Made by a program: the position numbers and the translations under genes. The notes under the pieces are model-generated. The model was not told the DNA's origin. It worked only from the letters and a program-made list of their open reading frames with translations, and made no database searches. From NCBI GenBank assembly GCA_004764695.1, contig SMSO01000004.1, forward strand, positions 709,501 to 773,500: a stretch of 64,000 nt of DNA. The letters run 5' to 3'. Source of the DNA: Schizochytrium sp. TIO01. Taxonomy: Eukaryota; Sar; Bigyra; Thraustochytrida; Thraustochytriidae. How positions within the stretch are numbered: the stretch's first letter is position 1; each line of letters begins with the position of its first letter. Of the stretch, positions 1-10,055 are shown piece by piece.

Positions 1-976
1 TTTTGTTTCCATCCGCTATTTTCTCACACCGTGATCTTTGAAACGAGGAAATAAAGAAGAAGAAAAGGTGAGTAAAAGAGAAAAAGAGAAAATCCAAGAA
101 AACGGAAAGGAGGAAAGTTTGCCTGGGATACACACGTCTCCAGTAAAATTAAGGGATACTGAAGACGCAAAAGACACGCCTTAGACGGTCGATCTCTACT
201 TCGCTCGTCTTGTGTTTTACTTTTGCAATCTAACAGTAGCGCAAGGATCGTTTTCTTTTAGATGAGCTTTTCCTTTTCTTTTCGTTTTTTCCACATTTTA
301 TTTTTTAATTTTGTATTCTAAATAAACCTGACAACTGGGAATAGAGAGGAATCACAAAAACCAAAGAAGCCATGAAATGCAGAAACTGCCTTCATAAGTT
401 GGCCGTCAGCTGCAACATCATCAATTGCAACAGTGCAAGGCCTCAGGGTACCATGAGCTGTCGAAAGCTCGTGCCAATCTACCAAAGCTGCAGCCTGTTG
501 ATGTGATAAAAATAGTAACACATGCATTATATTTTGTTACCCTACTAAAAAGTATCAGTGTTCAACGCGTGAAAACAAACAAATCTTTCTTTTTATAAAG
601 GGATCCAAAAATTCTAAAAAACATCGGACTCAGACCTACAAAGACAAAAGCAGATCCGTGAAAGCAAAAGCAGAGAATCAAGGTCAAAGACGCCCTGCAA
701 ATCCTCGTGGACGCTTGTTCCGCAGCCTCGACTGCACAATCAAAACCGAAACACCTCGTGGGGCGGTTCGCAAGCCCTGCCGCATCCTTCCTTTAAGCGG
801 GCCAGATCTTAGTGCAGCATCTTTGCTGGGATAGAACTTGTACGAGTGTGTAGCACTCGCAATCGTGTTGAGGAAACATCAAGTGGACAACAGCACAAAT
901 CTAAGGTACAAGACTTCAGCAAAGACAATAATTGAGACGCCACAACCCAGCTGAAGATAAAATAAGTTTAGGCAAA
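1..976. other. Gene-free 5' stretch upstream of HIBADH
   Basis: No complete gene is visible. It holds a purine-rich start (about 50-120), a possible terminal exon fragment on the minus strand (318-497, listed separately) and a plus-strand open stretch at about 590-840 that is basic and lacks an ATG. The last part is probably promoter and leader of the dehydrogenase at 977. A minus-strand ATG near 793 opens 33 arginine-rich codons, but no exon linkage can be shown. Confidence 0.5.
318..497 (-). pseudogene. Kinase-loop-like exon fragment
   Basis: On the minus strand a pyrimidine-rich tract ending in CAACAG is followed by about 60 open codons ending in TAG. The peptide contains WHELSTAHGTLRPCTVAIDD, which resembles the catalytic-loop pattern LH...HGxLxPxxVxxD of protein kinases. 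The catalytic aspartate is replaced by Thr and no DFG follows (HGFFGF sits near that place). The space up to the divergent dehydrogenase gene is too small for a whole kinase, so this looks like an isolated terminal exon or gene remnant. The kinase resemblance is judged by eye and is weak. Confidence 0.25.
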
Positions 977-1900
977 ATGACTGGCAAGATTGGCGTCATC
1001 GGCTTGGGCAACATGGGCTTTCACATGGCTTGCAACCTGCTCAAGAAGGGATCCAAGGCTGTCGTGGGTTTTGACGTTTCTCAGGGAGCTCTCGATCGCC
1101 TTCGTGCAGAAGGTGGTTCTGTCGCCACTTCTCCTGCAGACCTTGCCGAGCAATGCGATGCCGTGGTCACCATGCTGCCCAACAATGACCATGTGCGCCA
1201 GGCATACACTGGTGATGAAGGTATCTTGAAAACTCTGGCTCAAGGGTCGCTCTGTATTGATTCCAGCACCATTGATCCTCTTGTTGCACGCTCATTATAC
1301 TCCGAGGTGACCCAGAAGGGTTCTGTATTCGCAGACGCTCCTGTTTCTGGTGGTGTAGGAGGCGCAGAGCAAGGCACACTCACTTTTATGGTTGGTGCAA
1401 ATCCGGAGAATTTTGAGCGCTGCAAACCTTTGCTTTCACTCATGGGAAAGAATGTCATTAGTTGCGGAGATGTTGGCACTGGCCAAGTTGCTAAGCTTTG
1501 CAACAATTTGGTTCTTGGTATTTCCATGCTTGGCGTCTGCGAGGCCATGAACCTCGGTTCTCGCCTCGGAATTGATCGCAAAGTCCTTGCCGATATCATG
1601 AACACCTCAACCGCGCGCTGCTGGAGCAGCGATACTTACAATCCGGCCCCTGGTGTCATGGAGGGCGTGCCATCCTCACGTGAATATGAGGGTGGATTTG
1701 GTTCCGCTCTTATGCTTAAAGACCTTGGCCTCGTCGCCGATGCCGCCAAGAAGATTGGTGCGCCTCTTCCCATGGGTGAACATGCTCACTCTATGTACCA
1801 GCTTCTTGTTGCCCACGGCCTTGGTAAGAAAGACTTCGGAGTTGCCTACAAGTTCCTCGGCGGTACAGACAAGGATGAGGACTCCCGCAGCCCTCTCTAA
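977..1900 (+). CDS. HIBADH: 3-hydroxyisobutyrate dehydrogenase family
   Basis: Oxidises 3-hydroxyisobutyrate to methylmalonate semialdehyde with NAD+ in valine breakdown, if the family assignment to this subgroup is right. The 307-residue product opens with the Rossmann loop GVIGLGNMGFHMA. It carries the substrate-binding signature FADAPVSGGVGGAEQGT and the catalytic lysine in GTGQVAKLCNNLVLG, then the all-alpha C-terminal domain with KDLGLVADAAKK. Length matches the family. The start chosen is the ATG at 977; the frame is open back to 932 but only through a TTG just after a TAA. As read, the protein begins directly at the Rossmann fold and has no mitochondrial presequence. It is therefore either cytosolic or lacks an upstream exon (a CAG lies at 948-950). 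Glyoxylate or succinic-semialdehyde reductases of the same superfamily are possible alternatives. Confidence 0.88.
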   Translation: MTGKIGVIGLGNMGFHMACNLLKKGSKAVVGFDVSQGALDRLRAEGGSVATSPADLAEQCDAVVTMLPNNDHVRQAYTGDEGILKTLAQGSLCIDSSTIDPLVARSLYSEVTQKGSVFADAPVSGGVGGAEQGTLTFMVGANPENFERCKPLLSLMGKNVISCGDVGTGQVAKLCNNLVLGISMLGVCEAMNLGSRLGIDRKVLADIMNTSTARCWSSDTYNPAPGVMEGVPSSREYEGGFGSALMLKDLGLVADAAKKIGAPLPMGEHAHSMYQLLVAHGLGKKDFGVAYKFLGGTDKDEDSRSPL

Positions 1901-2212
1901 GCAGAAAGCATAGGAGCCTGATGTCTCTTGTTCGAAAGTAACTTATCTTAGATCATACCTTCCCTTTTTTTATTCATAGCGCGATGCTGACGATCCTAAT
2001 TGGATTGTTCCGACAAACCCTTGTCTTTAAAGTTGGCTTACTTAAGAATTGCACTTGTGCATGCTAACTAAAATTTCGCCAATATGGATTTGTAAGGTTC
2101 TGTTTTTCAATCAAGGATTCCCATAGGCAAACACAGAGATTGGGAGTTACCCTCCTCAATATTCAAACCTATGTGCCGAGTCAAGGCATTACATTGAAGT
2201 TAATTTAGATAC
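1901..2212. other. Convergent 3' spacer
   Basis: A+T-rich sequence between the stop codons of the plus-strand dehydrogenase and the minus-strand copine. It presumably carries both 3' untranslated regions. No other structure seen. Confidence 0.5.
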
Positions 2213-4015
2213 TTAATACCCGTATTTCGAATTAAACGGCTCTGAAGGTGCCTGTGCAGGATCAGATATGGCAACTGCATAGGGTGCATCCGACTCAGTC
2301 GCATCTTCGTCATCTGGTATGTGCTGAGAGTGGTCCACCGTTAGGTGACGACGCGAAGCTTCAGTAGGAGGATTGGGTCGGAAGCCTTTCGAAGACATGT
2401 ATGACACCAGCTGACCAGGAATTTCCTCAAGAACTTCACGAGCCAGAGCTGTGTAATGTTGATGCGAAAATTCCCTGAATGGAACGAATTGAACAATGTC
2501 ACGAGACATAACACGTCCATCAGCACGTAACGGCTCATCATCTGCATCAAGAATGTCCATATTCGAGAAATCCGCAGAGCCTACGCCTACAATGACGATT
2601 GACAAAGGAAGGTCCGAAGCATGGACAATTTCGCGAATCGTAGAGGTCATGTCATTGATGACGCCATCTGTAATGATAAGCAACACAGTGTAGCTTTGGT
2701 ATTCTTGAGTACACTCTTGGCTTGCGTAGTAGCTGGCCTTAGATAGCAGAGGTGCGAAATACGTTGGTCCATATAGCGATACAACGTCAAATGCGTTTTG
2801 ATATGCCTCCATCACGCCATCAATTCCAGCCACTTCTGGGCGCGACTCGTCAAACGTCAAAGGAAAACAGTGATTTACCTTACCATCGATTTCACCCCCA
2901 AATCCAAACACTGGGATTTGACCATCGGTATTGTACGCTTGAAGAATTTCACCCACCGATATGATTGCTCGCTGATATTCATTCAGTTCATCCACATGCT
3001 GTGACGTGCCGGAGTAACCTCTGCCTTGATAGTGTAAAGACTGAGGTGTAGATACTGCTCCATTGGAGGCTGTAAAATCGATGCCAATCATGAGATTAAT
3101 CTCACACCCACCCCGGATGTAGTCGAGGAGGCTATATCGTTTTTCAATAGTGCACTGTCTGATCAGGAATGTGCCTGAGCCTTTATACTTGGAGCCCTTT
3201 TTCTTCCTGATGCTGGCGTTTTCCAGAGTAAAAGATTCATCAGGTTGTAGCTCACGCAATGTCGATGTAAACTCGCCAATGAGAACATGAGATCCGCTTA
3301 AATTCCAATCATAAACACCGATGAGCAAAGGACGATCTAAGTCACCGTTGCATAGTACCTGCACGGGAATTGTGACAGGTTGCCAGATCGGGTTCAATTC
3401 CCTTGAGATGTGCTCACTCTGCCAAACCTTGACAAATGAGCCGTCGTCTCGTGAGCGAGAAATCGTCACAAACGGGTCTGATCGGCCTAGTCCAAACCAG
3501 TCTTTACGATCCAGCTTACTAGCACCAAATTGCAAAAATGCTACATCTTTGCAGGAAACAACCTCTTCGCCGCGCACTATTATCTTGCCTCTGGGTCGGC
3601 TAGACTGAGGCAAATAGAGGTCAGTGCTCCACGTTGTTCCTTTTGCACCCATAATGAACCCAAGTGTAGTGTTGGCGCCGCCGATAAAGTCTTGCTTATT
3701 AAGATCTTCACTTTTCGAATCGCGATCATATATCTCGAAGCGTAAATATTGTTGAATCTCAAACTGATAATTAAAGAGAAATTGATCGGGGAAGTCCGGG
3801 TTGAGGTTATCCCAAATAGTGTCGCTTCTGTAAATCTCCTTCCAGGGTTTGTCTGTGCGATCCCTTGTGTATACCACAACAAACGGGTCGCTCTTTGAAA
3901 AAAGATCCATATTAGGCAGGCCACGGCAGCTCACAAAGAGCTCTACTTGAGAGCTGAGCGACGATGCGCCTGTCTCCGGGTCTACGATATTAGCCATTGG
4001 CACAGCACCCTGCAT
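2213..4015 (-). CDS. CPNE: Copine, tandem copy 1
   Basis: Copines are cytosolic proteins that bind phospholipid membranes in response to calcium through two C2 domains and present a von Willebrand A domain to partners. The 600-residue product has the full layout in a single exon: C2A at about 20-145 (SDPFVVVYT, DRDS), C2B at about 155-290 (SDPFVTISRSRDDGS, VYDWN), and the copine A domain at about 305-520. The A domain holds a MIDAS-type D313-x-T-x-S in GIDFTASNG. The C-terminal VSYMSSKGFRPNPP is the usual copine ending, followed by an acidic low-complexity tail. The start is the ATG at 4015. A paralogue of the same length lies 1.27 kb upstream on the same strand (5286-7088), roughly 80-85% identical by eye, so this is a tandem duplication. 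Confidence 0.93.
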   Translation of the reverse strand: MQGAVPMANIVDPETGASSLSSQVELFVSCRGLPNMDLFSKSDPFVVVYTRDRTDKPWKEIYRSDTIWDNLNPDFPDQFLFNYQFEIQQYLRFEIYDRDSKSEDLNKQDFIGGANTTLGFIMGAKGTTWSTDLYLPQSSRPRGKIIVRGEEVVSCKDVAFLQFGASKLDRKDWFGLGRSDPFVTISRSRDDGSFVKVWQSEHISRELNPIWQPVTIPVQVLCNGDLDRPLLIGVYDWNLSGSHVLIGEFTSTLRELQPDESFTLENASIRKKKGSKYKGSGTFLIRQCTIEKRYSLLDYIRGGCEINLMIGIDFTASNGAVSTPQSLHYQGRGYSGTSQHVDELNEYQRAIISVGEILQAYNTDGQIPVFGFGGEIDGKVNHCFPLTFDESRPEVAGIDGVMEAYQNAFDVVSLYGPTYFAPLLSKASYYASQECTQEYQSYTVLLIITDGVINDMTSTIREIVHASDLPLSIVIVGVGSADFSNMDILDADDEPLRADGRVMSRDIVQFVPFREFSHQHYTALAREVLEEIPGQLVSYMSSKGFRPNPPTEASRRHLTVDHSQHIPDDEDATESDAPYAVAISDPAQAPSEPFNSKYGY

Positions 4016-5285
4016 TCTGACTAAGAGTTTAGTCGCAGAGATTTATTTATTTATTTGTCTTACAAAGCAAAGTTCTTCAATCCTAGGCACAACCCTGATA
4101 GTTACGGGTTTGCTGCCTCATGGGCACCGAGAAGAAATCATCCCATGCAGATGTAGTTAACATCATGGAATAGCATTGGAAACCAAAAACTGCTCCTATT
4201 CTTAAATACATCAAAACCCCAAACTGGTACTAGTAGGTAGGTGGGATTGATCTCTGTCTGATACGGTAATGGGTGCAGTTTACTTCTGTGTGCATACTCG
4301 ACAAGATGGGTTATTTTATGAATATAATAGTACCATGATAGGTGTTGCCTACTGCTTTGCAGAATCTGCGCAAAACCAGCTCAGCCTGTTTAGCCAGCTT
4401 GACCAGCTTAGCCAGCCAAGTGCTTCCGCAATCGCAGATGTCAACGTTCCAAGATCAAATCGAGCGTCGAACTGGTCACAGCAAGGCAGCAGTGCACACC
4501 AGGCGCCTCGGACCCACACTGCTTAACTTCGAGTACCCGCGCTGGTGGCGCCGGTGCTGCTCTTGGCAACAACTTCGAACATGCACCTTCAAGAATGAAC
4601 CTTGAATCGAAGTTCAACCTTGGAAATTGGGTTGAATGACTGAAAAATACTTTTAAATTTGGTTAATTACACTTGAAATGACTTGGAACTTTTTTAAAAT
4701 TAAAAAATCCAATGAAAATGTTTATATATTATTTTATTGGAATTGACAGCAAGAAGATTATCAATCGACTTACTCCATAGTACACATGATCATCAAACAT
4801 AACCACTCAGTACAGGATAAAATGAGTAAGAATATCATGAAGCTATACTAAGTAGCTTGCAATGAGAATCACAAAATATCTATGGAAAGAACATCATATT
4901 AACTTTGCTAGATACTACTCCATTCCAACGTGTAGAAGTGGTGAAGCCAAGGAAATATCTTTATCCACGTGAAGGATCCAAACGCAATGGATCGTCGTAC
5001 TCAGATAAAGTGCAAAAGGCGAAAGCATATAAAAATTAATAAAATCGAGATGCTGAAATTCAAGTTAAATTCCTGCTGCTATGCGTGCTTAACAAAGAAT
5101 GACACAAAAAAAATGCAATTTGCCTTGTCACTACCACTCTGCTCTAAAACAGGCTTGCAGCTGCACTAGAATTTTATTCAGCAGTTTTAATTAAAACAAA
5201 GAGTGTCTAGTGTCTAGCTAGAATCAAAGAAACTACAAAAGTCGTCAGCTGATTCAAGGCCAAATATTAGAGTTAATTTATATAC
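4016..5285. repeat. Inter-copine spacer with duplicated block
   Basis: Contains the upstream region of copine copy 1 and the 3' flank of copy 2. Around 4340-4620 it resembles 7400-7620 upstream of copy 2, including a 25-nt identical run at 4444-4468 and 7449-7473. The duplicated unit therefore extends several hundred bases 5' of the coding region. The rest is A+T rich. A TAGTAGGTAGGTGG motif lies at 4231-4244. No gene supported. Confidence 0.6.
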
Positions 5286-7088
5286 TTAAAAGTGATATGG
5301 TGGAGCAGATGGCTGGGAAGGCGCAGGTGCAGGGTCAGATACGGGTACTGCAAATGGTGCGTCTGGTTCAGCAATGCCACCACCATTTATCATCCGTTGG
5401 GAATGCTCCACAGCTAGGTGACGCCGTGAGGCCTCGGTAGGAGGGTTGGGTCGCACGCCTTTTGAAGACATGTATGACACTAGCTGATCAGGAATCTCTG
5501 CAAGAACCTCACGAGCCAAGGATGTGTAATGCTGCTGAGCGAACTTTCGAAACGGGACGAACTGGACGATATCGCGAGACATCAAACGCCCATCAGCACG
5601 CAATGGCACGTCATCTGCGTCGAGGGTCTCCATATTTGAGAAATCTGCAGAGCCCACGCCCACAATGACAATCGACAAGGGAAGATCCGAAGCATGCACA
5701 ATTTGGCGAATTGTAGAACTCATATCATTAATGACACCATCTGTAATGATGAGTAACACAGTATAGCTTTGGTACCCCTGGGTGGCCTGCTCGCTTGCAT
5801 AAGAAGAAGCCTTTGATAATAAAGGCGTGAAAAGCGTTGGGCCGTGTAGCGATACCACGTCAAACGCATTTCTATATGCCTCCATCACACCTTCAATGCC
5901 TGATACTTCTGGACAAGATTCGTCAAATGTCAAAGGGAAGCAGTGACTTACCTTACCATTGATTGCACCACCGAATCCAAACACCGGAATTTGTCCATCA
6001 GTATCATAGGCCTGAAGGATCTCACCCACTGACACAATGACCCGTTGGTACTCATTTAGTTGATCTACATGCCGTAAGCTATTCGAGTAAGCAGAGCCTT
6101 GATAATGTAAAGACTGGGGTGTAGATACTGCTCCATTTGAGGCTGTAAAGTCAATGCCAATCATTAGATTAAGCTCACATCCACCCCGGATGTAGTCAAG
6201 GAAGCTAAATCGCTTTTCGACAGAGCAGTGTCTGATGAAAAAGGTTCCCGAGCCTTTATACTTAGAGCCCTTCTTCTTCTTCATGTCAGGGTTTTCCAAA
6301 GTGAAGGACTTATCGGGTTGGAATTCACGTAATGATGATGTGAATTCGCCAATGAGTACATGCGATCCACTTGAGTTCCAATCATAAACGCGAATGAGCA
6401 AAGGTCGATCGAAATCACCGTTGCACAGTACCTGCACAGGAATTACGATTGGGCGCCAGATTGGGTTGAGCTCTTTGAGGATATGCTCGCTTTCCCAAAC
6501 CTTGACAAATGAACCGTCTTCTCTTGAACGAGAAATTGTAACGAACGGGTCTGATCGGCCTAGGCCAAACCAGTCTTTACGATCAAGCTTACTAGCAGCA
6601 AATTGTAAATGTGCAACATCTTTACAGGAGGCCACCTCCTCGCCACGCACAATAAGCTTGCCCCTGACTCGGCCAGACTGAGGTGACAAGAGATCGCTAC
6701 TCCAAAGGGCTCCTTTCGAGCCCATGATAGATGCAAGTGTTGTGTTGGCGCCGCCAATGAAGTCATGTTTTTTCAGGTCCTCATCCTCTGCATCGCGATC
6801 ATAGACCTCAAAGCGCAAATATTGCTGGACCTCAAACTGATAATTAAAGAGAATTTGATCGGGAAAGTCTGGGTTGAGGTTATCCCAGATTGTCTTGCTT
6901 CTGTAAAACTCCTTCCAAGGTTTGTCTGTACGTTCCCTGGTATAAACCACAACGAATGGGTCGCTTTTCGACAAGAGATCCATGTTCCGCAGACCGCGGC
7001 AGCTCACAAAGAGCTCCACCTGCGAGCTCAGGGATGCCGCGCCCGTCTCTGGGTCCACGACCTGAGCCATTGGCACAGCGCCTTGCAT
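5286..7088 (-). CDS. CPNE: Copine, tandem copy 2
   Basis: Second single-exon copine of 600 residues, same strand and same length as copy 1. C2A, C2B and A domains are all intact: SDPFVVVYT and DRDAED in C2A, SDPFVTISRSREDGS and VYDWN in C2B, GIDFTASNG as the MIDAS motif. Differences from copy 1 cluster in surface loops and the C-terminal tail, which here is Pro/Ala-rich and ends in SAPPYHF rather than FNSKYGY. Both copies keep the calcium-loop aspartates, so neither looks decayed. Both probably bind membranes in a calcium-dependent way, with separation perhaps by expression or partner. The ATG at 7088 aligns with the start of copy 1 (both begin MQGAVPMA). Confidence 0.93.
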   Translation of the reverse strand: MQGAVPMAQVVDPETGAASLSSQVELFVSCRGLRNMDLLSKSDPFVVVYTRERTDKPWKEFYRSKTIWDNLNPDFPDQILFNYQFEVQQYLRFEVYDRDAEDEDLKKHDFIGGANTTLASIMGSKGALWSSDLLSPQSGRVRGKLIVRGEEVASCKDVAHLQFAASKLDRKDWFGLGRSDPFVTISRSREDGSFVKVWESEHILKELNPIWRPIVIPVQVLCNGDFDRPLLIRVYDWNSSGSHVLIGEFTSSLREFQPDKSFTLENPDMKKKKGSKYKGSGTFFIRHCSVEKRFSFLDYIRGGCELNLMIGIDFTASNGAVSTPQSLHYQGSAYSNSLRHVDQLNEYQRVIVSVGEILQAYDTDGQIPVFGFGGAINGKVSHCFPLTFDESCPEVSGIEGVMEAYRNAFDVVSLHGPTLFTPLLSKASSYASEQATQGYQSYTVLLIITDGVINDMSSTIRQIVHASDLPLSIVIVGVGSADFSNMETLDADDVPLRADGRLMSRDIVQFVPFRKFAQQHYTSLAREVLAEIPDQLVSYMSSKGVRPNPPTEASRRHLAVEHSQRMINGGGIAEPDAPFAVPVSDPAPAPSQPSAPPYHF

Positions 7089-8848
7089 CCTGTCTAAAGA
7101 TGCCGATCAGGACGTAAGGATGTACTTATGCACGAACAAAAAAACTAATCACACGCAAAATACTCCAATCAAAGAGTCACTCTTGCTTCTTTACGATCTT
7201 TCTCGCAAAGAAGAGATACCACTCTGGACACAACTCTATTAAAGTACTAGTAGCAGTTCAACCTGCAAGTATTACGGTATTATTCACGTACGAGCAAAGG
7301 TTTTCCCTCGTAAAAGGAGGGTTACTCGGCGAAGAAGAAGAAGAAGCAGCCGCAGCCGCAGCAGCAGCAGCAGCACGAACTATTAGTAGTACCTACAGCA
7401 ATTGCTCACGAGGCCAAGCTCTTCCGCAAGCGCCGCTGTCAACCTACTACGTTCCAAGATCAAATCGAGCGTCCCCGCGCCGCAGCTGGGTTGCAGCGCA
7501 CACCAGTTGCCCCCGTGCCTACGCTAGCTAACTCTGGGTGCGAATGCTGGTAGCGCTGCTGCTGTCACTCCTGCAAACTTGAAGCACAGGACGCAGTTCC
7601 AGAGAGTTGGAATCGGGTTATGGAGGTGAACAAACTTTGATCAAAATGAAGCGAAGAATCGATTTTTAAACTTTAGTATAAAAGAATCAATGCCTAACAG
7701 AATAAGAAGAAAGAAAGAAAGTCTCTTCATTTCCTTTCTACTATGATGACTAAGATAAACAGCGGAAGTCTTATGAATAAGATGGATTAGGAGGCCTAGT
7801 AGGTGCATAGTACTAAATATAATATGATAATAAACTTGAATCTTTTCGTTCACTTATCTATTATGCAATCAAACTTCGTGTAACCTGGTCCGATTGCCCT
7901 TCGAGTTAATTTGCAGTTACCATCAATGGCCTTGGGAAAATGGATAAACTTAAGCGCCGTTGGGAAGGGTTGCTTGGGAGCAATGGCATGAGCAAAAGCT
8001 CGACGAACGGATTGGCTTGCCTGGGAAACCACTAGCAACTCTTTAAGATGTAGGAATTCGGCTGAAATGTTCAACAGGATAAGAAATATCAAAACAAAGG
8101 TGGGGGTATTCTGTACTTTAACACATTAATTTTCAGTTTAAATGTTTTTATAATTTCTTGCTGTAAAGCTTCTATTTATTTTATATAGATGTCATATAGG
8201 AAGGGCCGGCGCTAGAAAGAGCCGAGCGCAGTGGTCTCAAACTACCCCCCGGTTCCCGCTTCAGCATTGGAGATTGATCGATTTTGTGATTTCATGATTG
8301 ACATAGAACGATATAACAAGAAAGTTCAAGTTAGTCAGCTGCAGCAGCAGTGATTCTGTTTGCGAGCTGAGCACTTAGGAATAGACTCCAAGATATTTGG
8401 CGACGGCCTGCAGCAACGGCACCGCAGAAGCATGCTGATCACAGGTGAAAAAAGACGTGGTCCACTCCAGCTGCTGGAAATTGTCCCGGGTTGATGAGCA
8501 CTTTTGACACTGCCCAGGTATCTATCTACCTCGCTGTGCTCAGTAGACGCGGGCTTTAGAAGAAAGGCAGCGCAGATCACTAGCAGCTTCAACAAAAAGT
8601 GCTTTGCTTTGGCGTCTCGTGGGCAAAGAACCCGCTCGGAAACTTGACAGTTCTGCAGGTTTGACAGTGTCGAGGAAATATAGATTTTGCGCTTACGTCT
8701 AGGAGAGTGAGCTGGCTATACTATGTTAGGTTATTGCATTGCTGATGAACCGGCAATTCTCATGTCCGAACCTAGCAAGATTTACCTTGGAAAATAAAAC
8801 AAAAGTTCATGAGACTTATGTACCCATAATTTTGGAACGCGGACATAA
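7089..8848. other. Gene-free spacer upstream of copine copy 2
   Basis: Holds the upstream half of the duplicated copine unit (about 7400-7620), a GAAGAAG/CAGCAG trinucleotide-rich run at about 7331-7376 and A+T-rich DNA. The minus-strand open frame at 8335-8595 has no ATG. No gene supported. Confidence 0.5.
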
Positions 8849-9835
8849 AGAAGGGTTCCTCAAATTGACAGAGAAAGGGACAAGATCTTAAAGGAACAAC
8901 ACAAAGTCCTGGGAGATGGCGCGGATAAGGAAAAGGAATTCATCAAATATCTTGCTCTTTTTGCGAAGTCTCGCAAGCCCAAGAAAAGCCTGGCTGCCAC
9001 TGCAGAGGAAGTACTGTTGAAGAATAGAGGCTTCCTGTGGGCCGCCAGAGGAGGTTTCCTAGACAAATATGGCGATCTGCAAGGAGAAATCTGGTGCTAC
9101 CGAACCCAGGTTGCCTCGGAAACGGATTTCTTAGAGGTCAAACTGCTGGCTCAAACCACCAAAGCACTCCTCTACGAGCAGTGCGCCATGTTATTACCTC
9201 CGCTCCTGGAGGTGGGTGGCTTCATTTAGCCAGTGTGAATCCAGAAACGGTGAAACAATTTGCTATTTTCATAGCAAGTTTGGTGATGGACAGCTTTATT
9301 TTGCTCAGAATTGGAGAGAGTGATAACTTGCCCCTCGAGCTCGTGCCTGTCTTTCTGAGGACTTTGATAGGCTTATCGCGACAATGCGTGGTTGGATTGA
9401 CTCTTTGGCGTTGCTGTTGTTGGCGAGGATTTTGTCAAGGCTATATGTGAAGCTCAGGCCATGCAATTGAGGATTAAGGGTCGCCAGAATGAGTCACTCA
9501 TGCAACATCTTGGTGCTTTTATAAAGAACGAGAGAATCGAGTTTCCAGTTGATTGGGATATTACAACCTTCCTGGAAAGTTACCGCAAGAACAACAAATC
9601 ACACACCTACCGCTGTGTACTCGAGGACGAAAGGCAAGAATACTCCAAGGAGTGCGATTTGCTCATAGCTCGAATCCACTCAGATCCGCATTTTGGTCTC
9701 TGGAGTATGAAGTATCAGGAAGATATGGATCACCGCAAAATTCAGGCTATTCTGAAAATGGTTAAAGAGCAGGAGGACCCCCAACACCGTACCTTTAGGA
9801 GTCTTCGCGAGGCCTATAATGCCGTCGCTTGCTAA
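8849..9835 (+). pseudogene. Frame-broken gene of unknown function
   Basis: Protein-like sequence runs through this stretch but changes frame. Frame 2 is open from 8849 to 9229 (a basic/acidic helical text, then KNRGFLWAARGGFLDKYGDL). It continues best in frame 1 from about 9200 (GGWLHLASVNPETVKQFAIF) to about 9350, perhaps in frame 3 (CLSEDFDRLIATMRGWIDSL), and returns to frame 2 from about 9400 to a TAA at 9833-9835 (GEDFVKAICEAQAMQLRIKG onward). No GT-AG intron of sensible size repairs these steps. I do not recognise the family. The last 124 codons form a clean C-terminal frame with an ATG at 9461 and could be a small gene on their own. Decayed gene is the best reading, with sequence error the alternative. 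Confidence 0.45.
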
Positions 9836-10055
9836 GCGGTGTTTAGTGTTTTCGAGTTCATTCATACATTTTTTTTTTTTCGGTGTCTAGGATTAATAAA
9901 AGAAGCACCAGAAATTGAAACAAAACAAAACAAACAAACAAAACACAACAAAGATCGAATCACAAAGCCGTTTACAATTCTAATTATCAATCCACTTCAT
10001 TTTCTTTCTTCCATTTGGATCATCTATCCTCTTCTGTTTTGCTGAAGCCTGAATC

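Noticed and set aside
8335-8595. Possible small secreted Cys-rich protein on the minus strand
   Set aside because: The hydrophobic start is attractive but there is no ATG in frame (TTG only) and the Cys/Ser end is a CTGCTG-type repeat artefact.
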